Part shown: piece by piece, positions 32,509 to 41,190 of the stretch
How the letters are laid out: each line of letters starts with the position of its first letter
How positions within the stretch are numbered: position 1 is the first letter of the stretch
Assembly (NCBI GenBank): GCA_910587355.1
Contig: CAJUKF010000021.1
Coordinates: 1 to 45,195, forward strand
Direction of reading: 5' to 3'
Length of the DNA: 45,195 bases
Source of the DNA: an uncultured Muribaculaceae bacterium
GTDB taxonomy: Bacteria; Bacteroidota; Bacteroidia; Bacteroidales; Muribaculaceae
The notes under the pieces: model-generated
Databases searched by the model: none
What the model was told of the DNA's origin: nothing
What the model saw: only the letters and a program-made list of their open reading frames with translations
Made by a program: the position numbers and the translations under genes

Positions 32509-33249
32509 ATGAAAATAGATTCATCAACATTGCGCACATTTATTCTCCGTACCATGCAGATTGCGGTGCTTGTGAGCTCGATACTTCTCATAGTGTTGAT
32601 GTCTCTCTGCACTTTCGACAATATACCTTTTCTCCATAACAGACGCTATCTCAATTTCCAGCTCATAATATGCGGAGTATTTCTTCTCGATTACATAGTG
32701 GCGTTTTGTTATGCCAGACGCAAACTGAGGTTTTTTATAAGAAATCTGCTTTTTCTGATAGTGTCGGTGCCGTATATCAACATCATCAACCATTATGACA
32801 TCACTCTGAGCGAGACAGTAAAGTATTACATATTCCTCGTTCCGCTGATTCGGGCCGCGTTTGCCCTGGCTATTGTCGTGGGCTATGTGTCGAGCAACCG
32901 TGTGTCGAGCCTTTTCGCAAGCTACATATCAATACTTCTCTCGGTCGTGTATTTTTCAAGCCTGATATTTTACCAGCGGGAATTCGGCATCAATGCCGAT
33001 GTAAAGAACTATGGCGATGCGCTTTACTGGGCGGGTATGAATGTCACGACCCTCGGGGCATCGATAATTCCGGTGACCGAGATAGGGAAGATTCTTACGG
33101 TGGTACTCGGCACGGTGGGAATGCTCATGTTTCCGCTGTTTACGGTGTATGTTACCAACCTTGTACAGCGCAGCTACGACCGCGAGAATTCTGTAATAAG
33201 TTTTGGCAAGGCGGATGCGGACAAGAAATCCGACACTCCGAATGGCTGA
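32509..33249 (+). CDS. voltage-gated-like ion channel family protein with a non-canonical filter
   Basis: A 246-residue membrane protein laid out like a six-span potassium channel. Spans are near residues 13-33, 50-68, 78-95, 105-125 and 137-155. A pore helix with Trp 174, filter TTLGAS (180-185) and a final span (196-219) follow. The usual TVGYG filter is replaced by TTLGAS, so ion selectivity is uncertain. An upstream in-frame start at 32434 would add 25 residues; I prefer ATG 32509. It stands alone after a 205-base gap that holds the tRNA-Met promoter. Confidence 0.8.
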   Translation: MKIDSSTLRTFILRTMQIAVLVSSILLIVLMSLCTFDNIPFLHNRRYLNFQLIICGVFLLDYIVAFCYARRKLRFFIRNLLFLIVSVPYINIINHYDITLSETVKYYIFLVPLIRAAFALAIVVGYVSSNRVSSLFASYISILLSVVYFSSLIFYQREFGINADVKNYGDALYWAGMNVTTLGASIIPVTEIGKILTVVLGTVGMLMFPLFTVYVTNLVQRSYDRENSVISFGKADADKKSDTPNG

Positions 33250-33367
33250 TAAAGGTGAGTCAGCCCTTCTGTGTAAAATATCGGCGAACTTCTGCACCGA
33301 TAGGGATGTGATGAATAATTGCATATAAAAATGCTCTTTGGTCCGGTGAAATGTCGGGGAATTGTCG

Positions 33368-33375
33368 TACCTTTG
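33368..33375 (+). promoter_or_regulatory. -7 promoter box of the methyltransferase-purD run
   Basis: TACCTTTG matches TAnnTTTG and ends 22 bases before the ATG at 33398. A TTTG lies 27 bases upstream, which is too far for a good -33 element. Confidence 0.5.
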
Positions 33376-33397
33376 CATGCGAAAATACTGACCTTTT

Positions 33398-35026
33398 ATG
33401 AACACCAACTTTGAAATGGTGGCCAAGACCTTCCGCGGACTGGAGGGTGTGCTGGCCGAAGAGCTTACCGCTCTTGGAGCATCGGACGTAACGCCCGGCA
33501 ACCGTATGGTGTCGTTCAGCGGCGACTTGGCCATGCTCTATAAAGCCAACATGTGCTGCCGCACGGCTTTGCGGATACTCAAGCCTTTCTATACTTTTGA
33601 AGCCGGAAATCCCGACGAACTGTACGCCAAAGTCAAGGAATTTGACTGGAGCACAATCATGAATGTGAACACCACATTCTCAATCGATACGGTGGCTTAC
33701 AGCGACGAGTTCCGCAACTCCCAGTTTGTCACCTACCGCGTAAAAGACGGCATTGTGGACTGGTTCCGCGATAAATTCGGCGACCGCGAGCGGCCGAGCG
33801 TCCGCATTGACGGTGCAGAGCGTATTTTCAATGTTCATATATCAGGCAAGACAGTGACTATGTCGCTCGACAGCTCGGGCGAGTCGCTCCATAAGCGCGG
33901 CTGGCGTCATGCACAGACAGAAGCTCCTATCAGCGAGGTGCTTGCCGCCGGCATCATCCTGCTTAGCGGCTGGAAAGGCGAAACGCCCTTTGTCGACCCC
34001 ATGTGTGGTTCGGGTACATTTGTCATTGAGGCTGCCATGATTGCTGCCGGGATTTATCCGGGCATTTACCGCAAGCATTTTGCATTCGAGGACTGGCCCG
34101 ATTTCGACAGCGAGCTCCTTGAAAGCATTTATGACGACGACAGCAATGAGCGTGAAGTGACAGTGCCCATTATAGGCTGCGACATCAATCGTCAGGCCAT
34201 AGACATCGCGCGCGGCAACGCCCGCAGCGCGGCGCTCGAAAAATACATAACCTTCGAGGTAAAATCCATTGAGGACTGGACTGAAGCACCTCAGCCTGCA
34301 GGCGTGTTCGTAACCAATCCTCCTTACGGACGGCGTATCACGTCGGAAGATATGGAAGGCCTGTACGACTCAATCGGCAAAGTGCTCAAACATGTTTTCA
34401 CCGGTTATCATGCATGGATTATCGGCTACGAAGACGTTTATTTCCACCACATCGGTCTCGCGCCTTCTCAGAAAATAGCCCTCAACAACGGCGGTCTCGA
34501 CTGTGAGTTGCGCGAATATGTGATATTCGAAGGCCGCAAGGATGCATTCCGCGCCGCCGGTGGCAGTATCAAGGCAGAGCGTGCCGAAAGCCTTACGCCT
34601 AAAGAGCGGCGTGCCCAGCGCAAGGCTCGCTTCACACGTGAGAATGACCGCGATGAGCGTAAAGAACGTCGCGGCGATAAAGAGCGTCGCGGCAAGGACC
34701 GCCGTGAGGACAAAGACCGCGGTCAGCGCCGGTGGCGTGAGGACGGAGAGCCTCGCGAACGTCGTGGCGACCGGGACTTCCGCGACAGGGAGCGCCGGGA
34801 CAGAGACCGCGGTTCTCGCCAGTGGCGTGACGACAGCGAGCCCCGCGAGCGCAGAGAGCGTCGCGGTGAGGAAGGCGAAAGCCGTCGTGAACGCCGTCCG
34901 CTTGATTTGAGCCGCATGGGCCGTCAGCCTCAGATTTCGTCCGATAACGAAATAGTACTCAACCGTCCGGCATGGCGTGTGCGTAAGAAAGACCGTCCCG
35001 GCCAATCCGGTGAAAACGATAAGTAA
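33398..35026 (+). CDS. RlmL/TrmN-type RNA (guanine-N2) methyltransferase with a charged repeat tail
   Basis: A 542-residue protein. A THUMP RNA-binding domain (about 50-160) precedes a class I SAM methyltransferase with VDPMCGSGTFVIEAAMIAAG (near residue 200), GCDINRQAIDIARGNAR and the catalytic NPPYGRR (near 306). Homologues methylate guanine-N2 in 23S rRNA. From about residue 395 it continues as a disordered Arg/Asp/Glu/Gly-rich tail, including a 30-residue unit repeated in tandem (DNA from 34714 and 34804, period 90). The tail resembles those of RNA helicases and may add RNA affinity. purD follows 22 bases later. Confidence 0.9.
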   Translation: MNTNFEMVAKTFRGLEGVLAEELTALGASDVTPGNRMVSFSGDLAMLYKANMCCRTALRILKPFYTFEAGNPDELYAKVKEFDWSTIMNVNTTFSIDTVAYSDEFRNSQFVTYRVKDGIVDWFRDKFGDRERPSVRIDGAERIFNVHISGKTVTMSLDSSGESLHKRGWRHAQTEAPISEVLAAGIILLSGWKGETPFVDPMCGSGTFVIEAAMIAAGIYPGIYRKHFAFEDWPDFDSELLESIYDDDSNEREVTVPIIGCDINRQAIDIARGNARSAALEKYITFEVKSIEDWTEAPQPAGVFVTNPPYGRRITSEDMEGLYDSIGKVLKHVFTGYHAWIIGYEDVYFHHIGLAPSQKIALNNGGLDCELREYVIFEGRKDAFRAAGGSIKAERAESLTPKERRAQRKARFTRENDRDERKERRGDKERRGKDRREDKDRGQRRWREDGEPRERRGDRDFRDRERRDRDRGSRQWRDDSEPRERRERRGEEGESRRERRPLDLSRMGRQPQISSDNEIVLNRPAWRVRKKDRPGQSGENDK

Positions 35027-35048
35027 AAAACGATAATCAAATATTATA

Positions 35049-36341
35049 ATGGAAACTGTTAACGTGCTTCTGCTCGGCAGCGGCGGCCGAGAAGCCGCCA
35101 TAGCCTGGAAACTTAGCCAAAGCCCTTCAATGGGCAAGTTTTTCATCGCCCCCGGCAATGCCGGCACAAGCGCCTACGGCACTAATCTGCCTCTGAAGCC
35201 CACTGATTTCGAGGCTGTATACAACGCTGTGTGCGAGCACGACATAGACCTTGTCGTAGTAGGAAACGAGGACCCTCTGGTATTCGGTATCCGCGAAGCT
35301 CTCACAGAAAAAGCCGCCAAGGACGGCCGCAAGCTCCTGATTGTAGGTCCCGGTCGCGAAGGTGCGGCTCTTGAAGGCTCGAAAGATTTTGCAAAGCGCT
35401 TCATGGAGCGCTACAATATACCCACGGCGCGCTATGCCACATTCACGGCCGAGACACTCGAGCAGGCCGACAGCTTCCTCGAGACCCTTCTGCCGCCTTA
35501 CGTACTCAAGGCCGATGGTCTAGCAGCCGGTAAGGGCGTCCTCATCATCGATAAGCTTGAGGAAGCCAAGAAATCGCTGCGCAAGATGCTTGCAGGCCAG
35601 TTCGGCGATGCATCGGCAAAAGTCGTCATCGAGGAATTCCTCTCGGGCATCGAATGTTCGGTATTCGTACTCACCGACGGTTCGGGCCGTTATCTTGTGC
35701 TTCCCCCTGCCAAAGACTACAAGCGCGTCGGCGAAGGCGACACCGGTCTCAATACCGGCGGTATGGGCAGTGTATGTCCGCCGCCTTTCTGCGACGATAA
35801 ATTCATGGCCAAAGTAGACGAGCGTATCATACGCCCCACTCTTGAGGGGCTCCGCAAAGAGGGCATCGATTACCGCGGCTTCATATTCCTGGGTCTCATA
35901 AAATGCGGAAGCAATCCTTATGTGATTGAATACAACGTGCGTATGGGCGACCCCGAGACAGAATCGGTGATGACCCGCATAGCCTCGGATTTACTCCCGG
36001 TGCTTGTGGAGACCGCAAGCGGCGAGCTGACTACCAGCGCACTCGAAGAAGACCCGCGTACGGCTGTTGCCGTAATGGCAGTGTCGGGCGGCTACCCCGA
36101 AGCCTATGAAAAAGGCAAGGTCATCACCGGCAACCTCAATCCCGAGGAATCGGTAATATTTCATGCAGGCACCAAAGAAGGCGCTGACGGCGAGATTCTT
36201 ACCTCGGGTGGCCGTGTGCTTGCCGCAGTATCGTACGGCGAGAACATAGAGGATGCCGCCGCGCGGTCATACAAGACTCTGGAAGGTCTGCACTTCGACG
36301 GCATGTACTATCGTCGCGACATAGGCAAAGACCTGCTGTAA
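35049..36341 (+). CDS. purD: phosphoribosylamine-glycine ligase PurD
   Basis: A 430-residue ATP-grasp enzyme. GSGGREAAIAWKL at the N-terminus (the usual form is GGREHA; here A replaces H), FAKRFMERYNIPTARYATF, YVLKADGLAAGKGVLI, NTGGMGSVCPPPF and IEYNVRMGDPETESVM are visible. It joins glycine to phosphoribosylamine, the second step of purine synthesis. It is the likely head of a run with the next membrane protein (nine bases away) and pdxB. Confidence 0.96.
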   Translation: METVNVLLLGSGGREAAIAWKLSQSPSMGKFFIAPGNAGTSAYGTNLPLKPTDFEAVYNAVCEHDIDLVVVGNEDPLVFGIREALTEKAAKDGRKLLIVGPGREGAALEGSKDFAKRFMERYNIPTARYATFTAETLEQADSFLETLLPPYVLKADGLAAGKGVLIIDKLEEAKKSLRKMLAGQFGDASAKVVIEEFLSGIECSVFVLTDGSGRYLVLPPAKDYKRVGEGDTGLNTGGMGSVCPPPFCDDKFMAKVDERIIRPTLEGLRKEGIDYRGFIFLGLIKCGSNPYVIEYNVRMGDPETESVMTRIASDLLPVLVETASGELTTSALEEDPRTAVAVMAVSGGYPEAYEKGKVITGNLNPEESVIFHAGTKEGADGEILTSGGRVLAAVSYGENIEDAAARSYKTLEGLHFDGMYYRRDIGKDLL

Positions 36342-36350
36342 GAAGCGCTG

Positions 36351-37331
36351 ATGAAGGCGACTATTCTCACACGCATGATTCACTCCCGGGGCTTCAGCCT
36401 CGGAGTGACTCTTGCTGTGCTCGTCTGCGCCTGCCTCTATTACTTCTCGGGTTTCTACCTGCCAATTACGGGTAACCGCGGTCTGGCATTTCCATCGGCC
36501 AACGTATGGCTGCCCAATCCGACAGCGGATTTCGTCGCAGGCCTTGCCGGGTCTGCGGCTACGGCACTGATAATGGTGCTGCTCAATAAAATCTACAATG
36601 TACTGCGCTCGTATACCTATCTCTACATAGCGCTTTTCGCTGCCATGCAGCTGGCGACCGCCGACCTGCTGACGCAGTTCTACACCGGCACGGTACTCGC
36701 TGTCATAGTGCCTCTGTGCCAGATGTTCCTCTTTCCGTGTTTCCGGGCGCCGATGCTCACAAGGCACGTCTTTGTGATATTCCTGCTGCTGTCGCTCTTC
36801 ACGGCCACACAGTATTGTTTCGCGCTTTTCATTCCGGTATTTCTAATCGGTCTGGGACAGATGCGCATTTTCAATGTCCGCTCGGTTCTGGCAGCCCTAA
36901 TGGGCGCAATCACGCCATGGTGGCTCATGCTCGGTTTTGGCTTTGTAGAGCCTCATGACATATCCTTGCCCCAGTTTGCCAGCATATTCTCGGAAATAGG
37001 AAGCGAAGACACCCTTGTGCTTCTTGTGACAATAGGCATCACTGTTTTTGCGATGCTGTTGTGCTATGTGCTCAATCTGCTCAAGACGATAGCGTACAAC
37101 GCCCGCGCCCGAGCTATTAACGGCTCGTTCACGCTCACGGCGCTTTTCACCATTGCGGCCGCCTGCATCGATTACCGCAACATATTGTCATATGTGCCGC
37201 TCCTCAACTACTGCGCGGCCATGGAAATAACCCATTACTTCTCCACCCACAAGGGCGAGAAGTCGTTCATTCCCGTATTCATACTTCTTGCGGCATATGC
37301 CGCTATCTTTGTATGCCAAATAGTTATATAA
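36351..37331 (+). CDS. multipass membrane protein of unknown function
   Basis: A 326-residue protein with about eight to nine hydrophobic segments and short loops. There is a PITGNRGLAFPSANVWLPNP stretch near the first periplasmic side and a middle TPWWLMLGFGFVEPHDISL. I cannot match it to a transporter family. The order purD, this gene, pdxB (the last two overlapping by 19 bases) suggests coupled expression, but no functional link is evident. Confidence 0.75.
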   Translation: MKATILTRMIHSRGFSLGVTLAVLVCACLYYFSGFYLPITGNRGLAFPSANVWLPNPTADFVAGLAGSAATALIMVLLNKIYNVLRSYTYLYIALFAAMQLATADLLTQFYTGTVLAVIVPLCQMFLFPCFRAPMLTRHVFVIFLLLSLFTATQYCFALFIPVFLIGLGQMRIFNVRSVLAALMGAITPWWLMLGFGFVEPHDISLPQFASIFSEIGSEDTLVLLVTIGITVFAMLLCYVLNLLKTIAYNARARAINGSFTLTALFTIAAACIDYRNILSYVPLLNYCAAMEITHYFSTHKGEKSFIPVFILLAAYAAIFVCQIVI

Positions 37332-38347
37332 GACTTGTCGCCGACAAGAACATTCCTTACATACAGGGTCTGCTCGACCCGTATGCCACAATAAAGTATC
37401 TTGAGCCCGAGGAAGTGACGCCCGCGATTCTGCGAGAGACCGACGGCCTGATTATCCGTACCCGCAACATCTGCTCGCGCGAGGTGCTTGAGAAATCGGA
37501 AGTGAAACTCATCGCCACGGCCACAATCGGCACAGACCATATCGACACCGACTATTGCCGCGAGCGCGGCATTACGGTTGTGAATGCTCCCGGCTGCAAC
37601 GCAGCCGCAGTGGCACAGTACGTGTTCGCCACAATCATGCAGATAATCAACCGGCCGCTTGGCTCATATACACTCGGCATTGTAGGCGTAGGGCACGTAG
37701 GCAGCATAGTGGCACAGTGGGCGAAGGCTTTCGATATGCCCGTGCTTCTCTGTGACCCTCTCAGGCAGGAAGCCGAGGGGGGAGAGCAGTGGGTAGACCT
37801 TGACACCATAGCCGCAAAAGCGGATATCATCACTTTCCATACCCCTCTGACCAAAAACGGCCCGCATCCCACGTTCCATATGGCCGATGAGGCGTTTTTT
37901 GCCAAATGCCGCCGTATGCCGGTGATTATCAATTCTGCCCGTGGCCCGGTCACCGATACGGAGGCTCTTATCGCGGCCCGCAGGCAGGGTAAGGTCGGAG
38001 GCCTGATTATTGACTGCTGGGAGAACGAACCCAATATAAGCCGCGACCTCCTCAGTCTTGCCGACATAGCCACTCCCCATATCGCCGGTTATTCGCAGGA
38101 AGGCAAAATCCGCGCATCGCAGATTGCCCTCGACGCCGTGACCACATTCTTCATGATGCCGCGTGTGACTGTTGACGGGCCTTTGCCGCCGGCACCGGCT
38201 GTCAGCGTAAGCAAAGCCGACCTGCTCGCGTCGTACGACCCGATGCCCGAGAGCGATGCCGTGAAGGCACATCCGGAAGACTTCGAGAAAATACGCAACA
38301 GCTACAGGCTGCGTCATGAAGTGCCCCAGGGTCTCGACCGTCCCTGA
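37313..38347 (+). CDS. pdxB: erythronate-4-phosphate dehydrogenase PdxB
   Basis: A 344-residue D-2-hydroxyacid dehydrogenase. KNIPYIQGLLDPYATIKYLEPEEVTPAILRETDGLIIRTRN, the NAD site LGIVGVGHVGSIVAQWAKAFDMPVLLCDP, INSARGPVTDTEALIAA, DCWENEP and TPHIAGYSQEGK are present. The C-terminal dimer region is typical of PdxB. It oxidises 4-phosphoerythronate in vitamin B6 synthesis. The start overlaps the preceding membrane-protein gene by 19 bases. Confidence 0.95.
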   Translation: MPNSYIRLVADKNIPYIQGLLDPYATIKYLEPEEVTPAILRETDGLIIRTRNICSREVLEKSEVKLIATATIGTDHIDTDYCRERGITVVNAPGCNAAAVAQYVFATIMQIINRPLGSYTLGIVGVGHVGSIVAQWAKAFDMPVLLCDPLRQEAEGGEQWVDLDTIAAKADIITFHTPLTKNGPHPTFHMADEAFFAKCRRMPVIINSARGPVTDTEALIAARRQGKVGGLIIDCWENEPNISRDLLSLADIATPHIAGYSQEGKIRASQIALDAVTTFFMMPRVTVDGPLPPAPAVSVSKADLLASYDPMPESDAVKAHPEDFEKIRNSYRLRHEVPQGLDRP

Positions 38348-38356
38348 AAATGTCGC

Positions 38357-38423
38357 TTTACAGTCGTTTTAACATTTAATAAAGGCATTATTTAGGCCTT
38401 TTGACTGTAATTTACTAATTTTG
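38357..38423 (+). promoter_or_regulatory. inverted repeats and -7 box upstream of coaX
   Basis: TTACAGTC (38358-38365) pairs with GACTGTAA (38403-38410). Nested inside is AAAGGC/GCCTTT (38381-38386 with 38396-38401). TAATTTTG (38416-38423) is a TAnnTTTG box eight bases before the coaX ATG. The nested hairpins may end the pdxB transcript. Confidence 0.45.
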
Positions 38424-38430
38424 CCCCGAT

Positions 38431-39189
38431 ATGGACTTAAAACTCACCATCGACCGCGGCAACACGGCTATAAAAGCCGCTCTGTGGAAGCCTGACGGCA
38501 CAATCCTCGCAGCCACCAAAGGCGACGAGAGTCTTCCGGCCGGAGAAGTTGCCGCGCGTATATGCAGCCTTGAAAATCTGCCTTTGTCGGCGGTAAAGGC
38601 AGCTGTATACTGCTCTGTGGTGAAGAGCGACTGGTCGGAGGACCTGGAGTCGCTCCGAGATATCTGCCCGCGGCTTGTCGACCTCAGCGCCGGCACTACG
38701 CTCAATCTGAAAATCGGTTACCGCACCCCCGATACACTTGGAGCCGACCGTATCGCTGCCGTCCTCGGCGCTCTTGAGCTTGCCGGCGACCGACGCCCGC
38801 TGCTCGTATCTGACATAGGCACTGCTGTGACATACGACTACGTAGCACCCGGACGTGTTTACCAAGGCGGAAACATTGCCCCCGGAGTGCATCTGCGTCT
38901 GCGGGCCCTTGCGGCGTTTACCGACGCACTGCCGGCCGTCGACCCCGACAACGGGTCTGTACCGCTCTGGGGCGGTACGACAGCCGAAGCCATGCGCAGC
39001 GGTGCGGTGCGTGGTCTTTGTGCCGAACTTGAGTATTACCACCGTGCGGCAGGCACCGATACCCTCGCCGTTCTCACCGGCGGCTCGGCCCAGCTTCTTA
39101 TCAGCGAAAACATTCTCACATTTGAATTCATACACGACCCCTATCTTGTTCACCGGGGACTTTACAGTATTATAAAAGATGAAAATTAG
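38431..39189 (+). CDS. coaX: type III pantothenate kinase
   Basis: A 252-residue ASKHA-fold kinase. The phosphate motif is LTIDRGNTAIKAALW, the pantothenate region is YRTPDTLGADRIAAVLGA, and the adenosine region is VSDIGTAVTYDYV followed by GGNIAPGVHLRLRAL and VLTGGSAQLL. It phosphorylates pantothenate as the first step of coenzyme A synthesis and usually needs a monovalent cation. The -7 box is very near the ATG, so the mRNA leader is short or transcription comes from further upstream. It overlaps the next gene by 11 bases. Confidence 0.95.
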   Translation: MDLKLTIDRGNTAIKAALWKPDGTILAATKGDESLPAGEVAARICSLENLPLSAVKAAVYCSVVKSDWSEDLESLRDICPRLVDLSAGTTLNLKIGYRTPDTLGADRIAAVLGALELAGDRRPLLVSDIGTAVTYDYVAPGRVYQGGNIAPGVHLRLRALAAFTDALPAVDPDNGSVPLWGGTTAEAMRSGAVRGLCAELEYYHRAAGTDTLAVLTGGSAQLLISENILTFEFIHDPYLVHRGLYSIIKDEN

Positions 39190-40423
39190 CAGGCTTACAG
39201 CGGCTTTCGCCATCATTCTCACATCGATTCTGTCACTTGAGGCTCAGAACGGTACCATGACCCCTTACTCGTCCTACGGTCTCGGCGTATTACGCGACGG
39301 AGCCACTTCGGCGCAGCGCACTATGGGTGGAGTGGGCTATGCAATGCGCTCCGGCCGCCAGATAAATGCAATGAATCCGGCATCATATGCCGCAATCGAT
39401 ACCCTCACATTTCTTTTCGACATGGGCATCGACCTCACTTCGCTCAAGCAGAGCGAGGTTGTGGACGGCAAGACACTGAAGGACTCCAACTTCGGCGGCG
39501 GTCTTGATTATGTGACCATGCAGTTTCCCATCTGCAAGCATGTGGGCGCTTCGATAGGCCTTCTGCCTTTTTCGTCGGTAGGATATTCGTTCGGCAGCAA
39601 GATTGACAACGGTATCGATTCCCGTCAGGGTTCGGGCAGCCTTAACGAGCTGTATGCAGGCATCGCCGGCGAGCCTTTCAAAGGATTTACCGTAGGCGCA
39701 AACATCTCATATCTCTTCGGTACTATCCTCAATGAGACATACGCTCAGGTAACGTCGACCCAGAGCGCTCTTTTCCAGCGCCAGATGATTGTGCGCGACT
39801 ACCGTCTGAATTTCGGCGTGCAGTACTCGCTTCCTGTCAACAAAGTAGACCGTCTTACTCTCGGTCTGACCTATAGCCCCGGCAAGACCTTGCTCGGCAC
39901 GGGACGCAGCGTGAACTACGATACGGCCAACGAATCAACTCCCGAGTACAGCGACGAGCACAAGCTGCGCGGCAGCTATTCGCTGCCCGATACCTGGGGC
40001 GCGGGCATCAACTATGAGTTCAGGCGCAAGCTTATGCTTGAGTTCGACTACACCTATCAGCCCTGGAGCAAAGCGAAGTTCCGCGACTTCCTTAACTTCG
40101 ATTACGTAGACCGCAGCAAATATGCTTTCGGCGTGCAGTATACTCCCGATTTCCGCGGCGGATATTTCAAGCGTGTGGCCTACCGACTGGGCGCCAACTA
40201 CAGCAACGACTATATGCGCATCGCCGGCAACCGTCTGCGTCAGTACTCCATATCGGCAGGTTTCGGTTTCCCCGTGCCTTCGTTCAAGACCACAGTCAAC
40301 CTCGGTGTTGAATACATGCACCGTCAGGCACATCCCAATCCACTGATTAAGGAGAACTACGTCAACATCACTCTCGGTGTGAACTTCAACGAGATGTGGT
40401 TCAACCAGCGTAAGATTTATTGA
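39179..40423 (+). CDS. outer-membrane beta-barrel protein (FadL/OmpP1-like)
   Basis: A 414-residue protein. After a signal peptide (ending LSLEAQ) the segment MTPYSSYGLGVLRDGATSAQRTMGGVGYAMRSGRQINAMNPASYAAIDT resembles the hatch and first strands of OmpP1/FadL/TodX transporters. Later come alternating barrel strands ending in VNITLGVNFNEMWFNQRKIY. It may carry hydrophobic molecules across the outer membrane. It sits between coaX and lptC in a tightly packed run. Confidence 0.8.
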   Translation: MKISRLTAAFAIILTSILSLEAQNGTMTPYSSYGLGVLRDGATSAQRTMGGVGYAMRSGRQINAMNPASYAAIDTLTFLFDMGIDLTSLKQSEVVDGKTLKDSNFGGGLDYVTMQFPICKHVGASIGLLPFSSVGYSFGSKIDNGIDSRQGSGSLNELYAGIAGEPFKGFTVGANISYLFGTILNETYAQVTSTQSALFQRQMIVRDYRLNFGVQYSLPVNKVDRLTLGLTYSPGKTLLGTGRSVNYDTANESTPEYSDEHKLRGSYSLPDTWGAGINYEFRRKLMLEFDYTYQPWSKAKFRDFLNFDYVDRSKYAFGVQYTPDFRGGYFKRVAYRLGANYSNDYMRIAGNRLRQYSISAGFGFPVPSFKTTVNLGVEYMHRQAHPNPLIKENYVNITLGVNFNEMWFNQRKIY

Positions 40424-40430
40424 TACGCCT

Positions 40431-41186
40431 ATGGGCAAAAAGAACAGCCGCACAAGACTTGTGATGCGTATAATCCTCGCCGTGATAGCCACGGCGGGGA
40501 TTGTAGCATGGTTGCTGATGCCCGAAAAAGAAGAACAGCAGCACTATGTGCCCAATGTGGGCGATGGAAGCACGGTGCCTACAATGGCTACTTCGGATGT
40601 CTCTACTTTCATAAGCGATTCAGGATATACAAAATATCATATCACGGCCGACGTGTGGCAGATGTTCGAGGACGCCGAAGAACCTTTCTGGCGCTTTCCT
40701 GTGGGCCTCTATCTCGAGCAGTATGACCGAGACCTCACTCCGTCGGCGCATGTTGTATGTGATTCGGCCATATACTTCTCGCGCAAGCGTCTGTGGCGCC
40801 TCGACGGCAACGTGGTCATGGTGAACACGGCCCGCGACAGCTTTCTTACCGAACAGTTGTTCTGGGACCAGAATTCACGTAAGGTCTACAGCGACAGTTT
40901 CATTCATATCGTACGCACCGAGCGCATAATCGAGGGCTACGGTTTCGAAAGCGACCAGAATATGCTCTATTATACCGTAAACCGTCCTACGGCCATTCTT
41001 CCCACCGAGGGCATGGCATCCGAGCGCGGTGTCCGCAAGGATTCCGTGGCCGATACCTCGGCAGTACCACAGGCTCCGCGTGAGCGTGCGTCGGCAAAAA
41101 AACGGAGCACACCTCCCGTAGCCCCGGCCAACCCCATGGAGACACAGGACGCTCCACGAAAACCACTTCCCTTAAAAAAACTCTAA
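40431..41186 (+). CDS. lptC: LPS export periplasmic protein LptC
   Basis: A 251-residue protein. One N-terminal membrane anchor (about 11-28) is followed by the LptC beta-jellyroll: SDSGYTKYHITADVWQMFEDAEEPFWRFPVGLYLEQYD, AHVVCDSAIYFSRKRLWRLDGNVVMVN and VYSDSFIHIVRTERIIEGYGFESD. A disordered Pro/Lys-rich tail of about 60 residues ends it. LptC takes LPS from the LptBFG transporter and hands it to the periplasmic bridge. This matches the lipid A genes elsewhere in the window. Confidence 0.88.
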   Translation: MGKKNSRTRLVMRIILAVIATAGIVAWLLMPEKEEQQHYVPNVGDGSTVPTMATSDVSTFISDSGYTKYHITADVWQMFEDAEEPFWRFPVGLYLEQYDRDLTPSAHVVCDSAIYFSRKRLWRLDGNVVMVNTARDSFLTEQLFWDQNSRKVYSDSFIHIVRTERIIEGYGFESDQNMLYYTVNRPTAILPTEGMASERGVRKDSVADTSAVPQAPRERASAKKRSTPPVAPANPMETQDAPRKPLPLKKL

Positions 41187-41190
41187 GACA

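Noticed and set aside
34370..35167. 265-residue minus-strand frame opposite the methyltransferase tail
   Set aside because: An artefact of Arg/Asp/Glu-rich codons on the plus strand.
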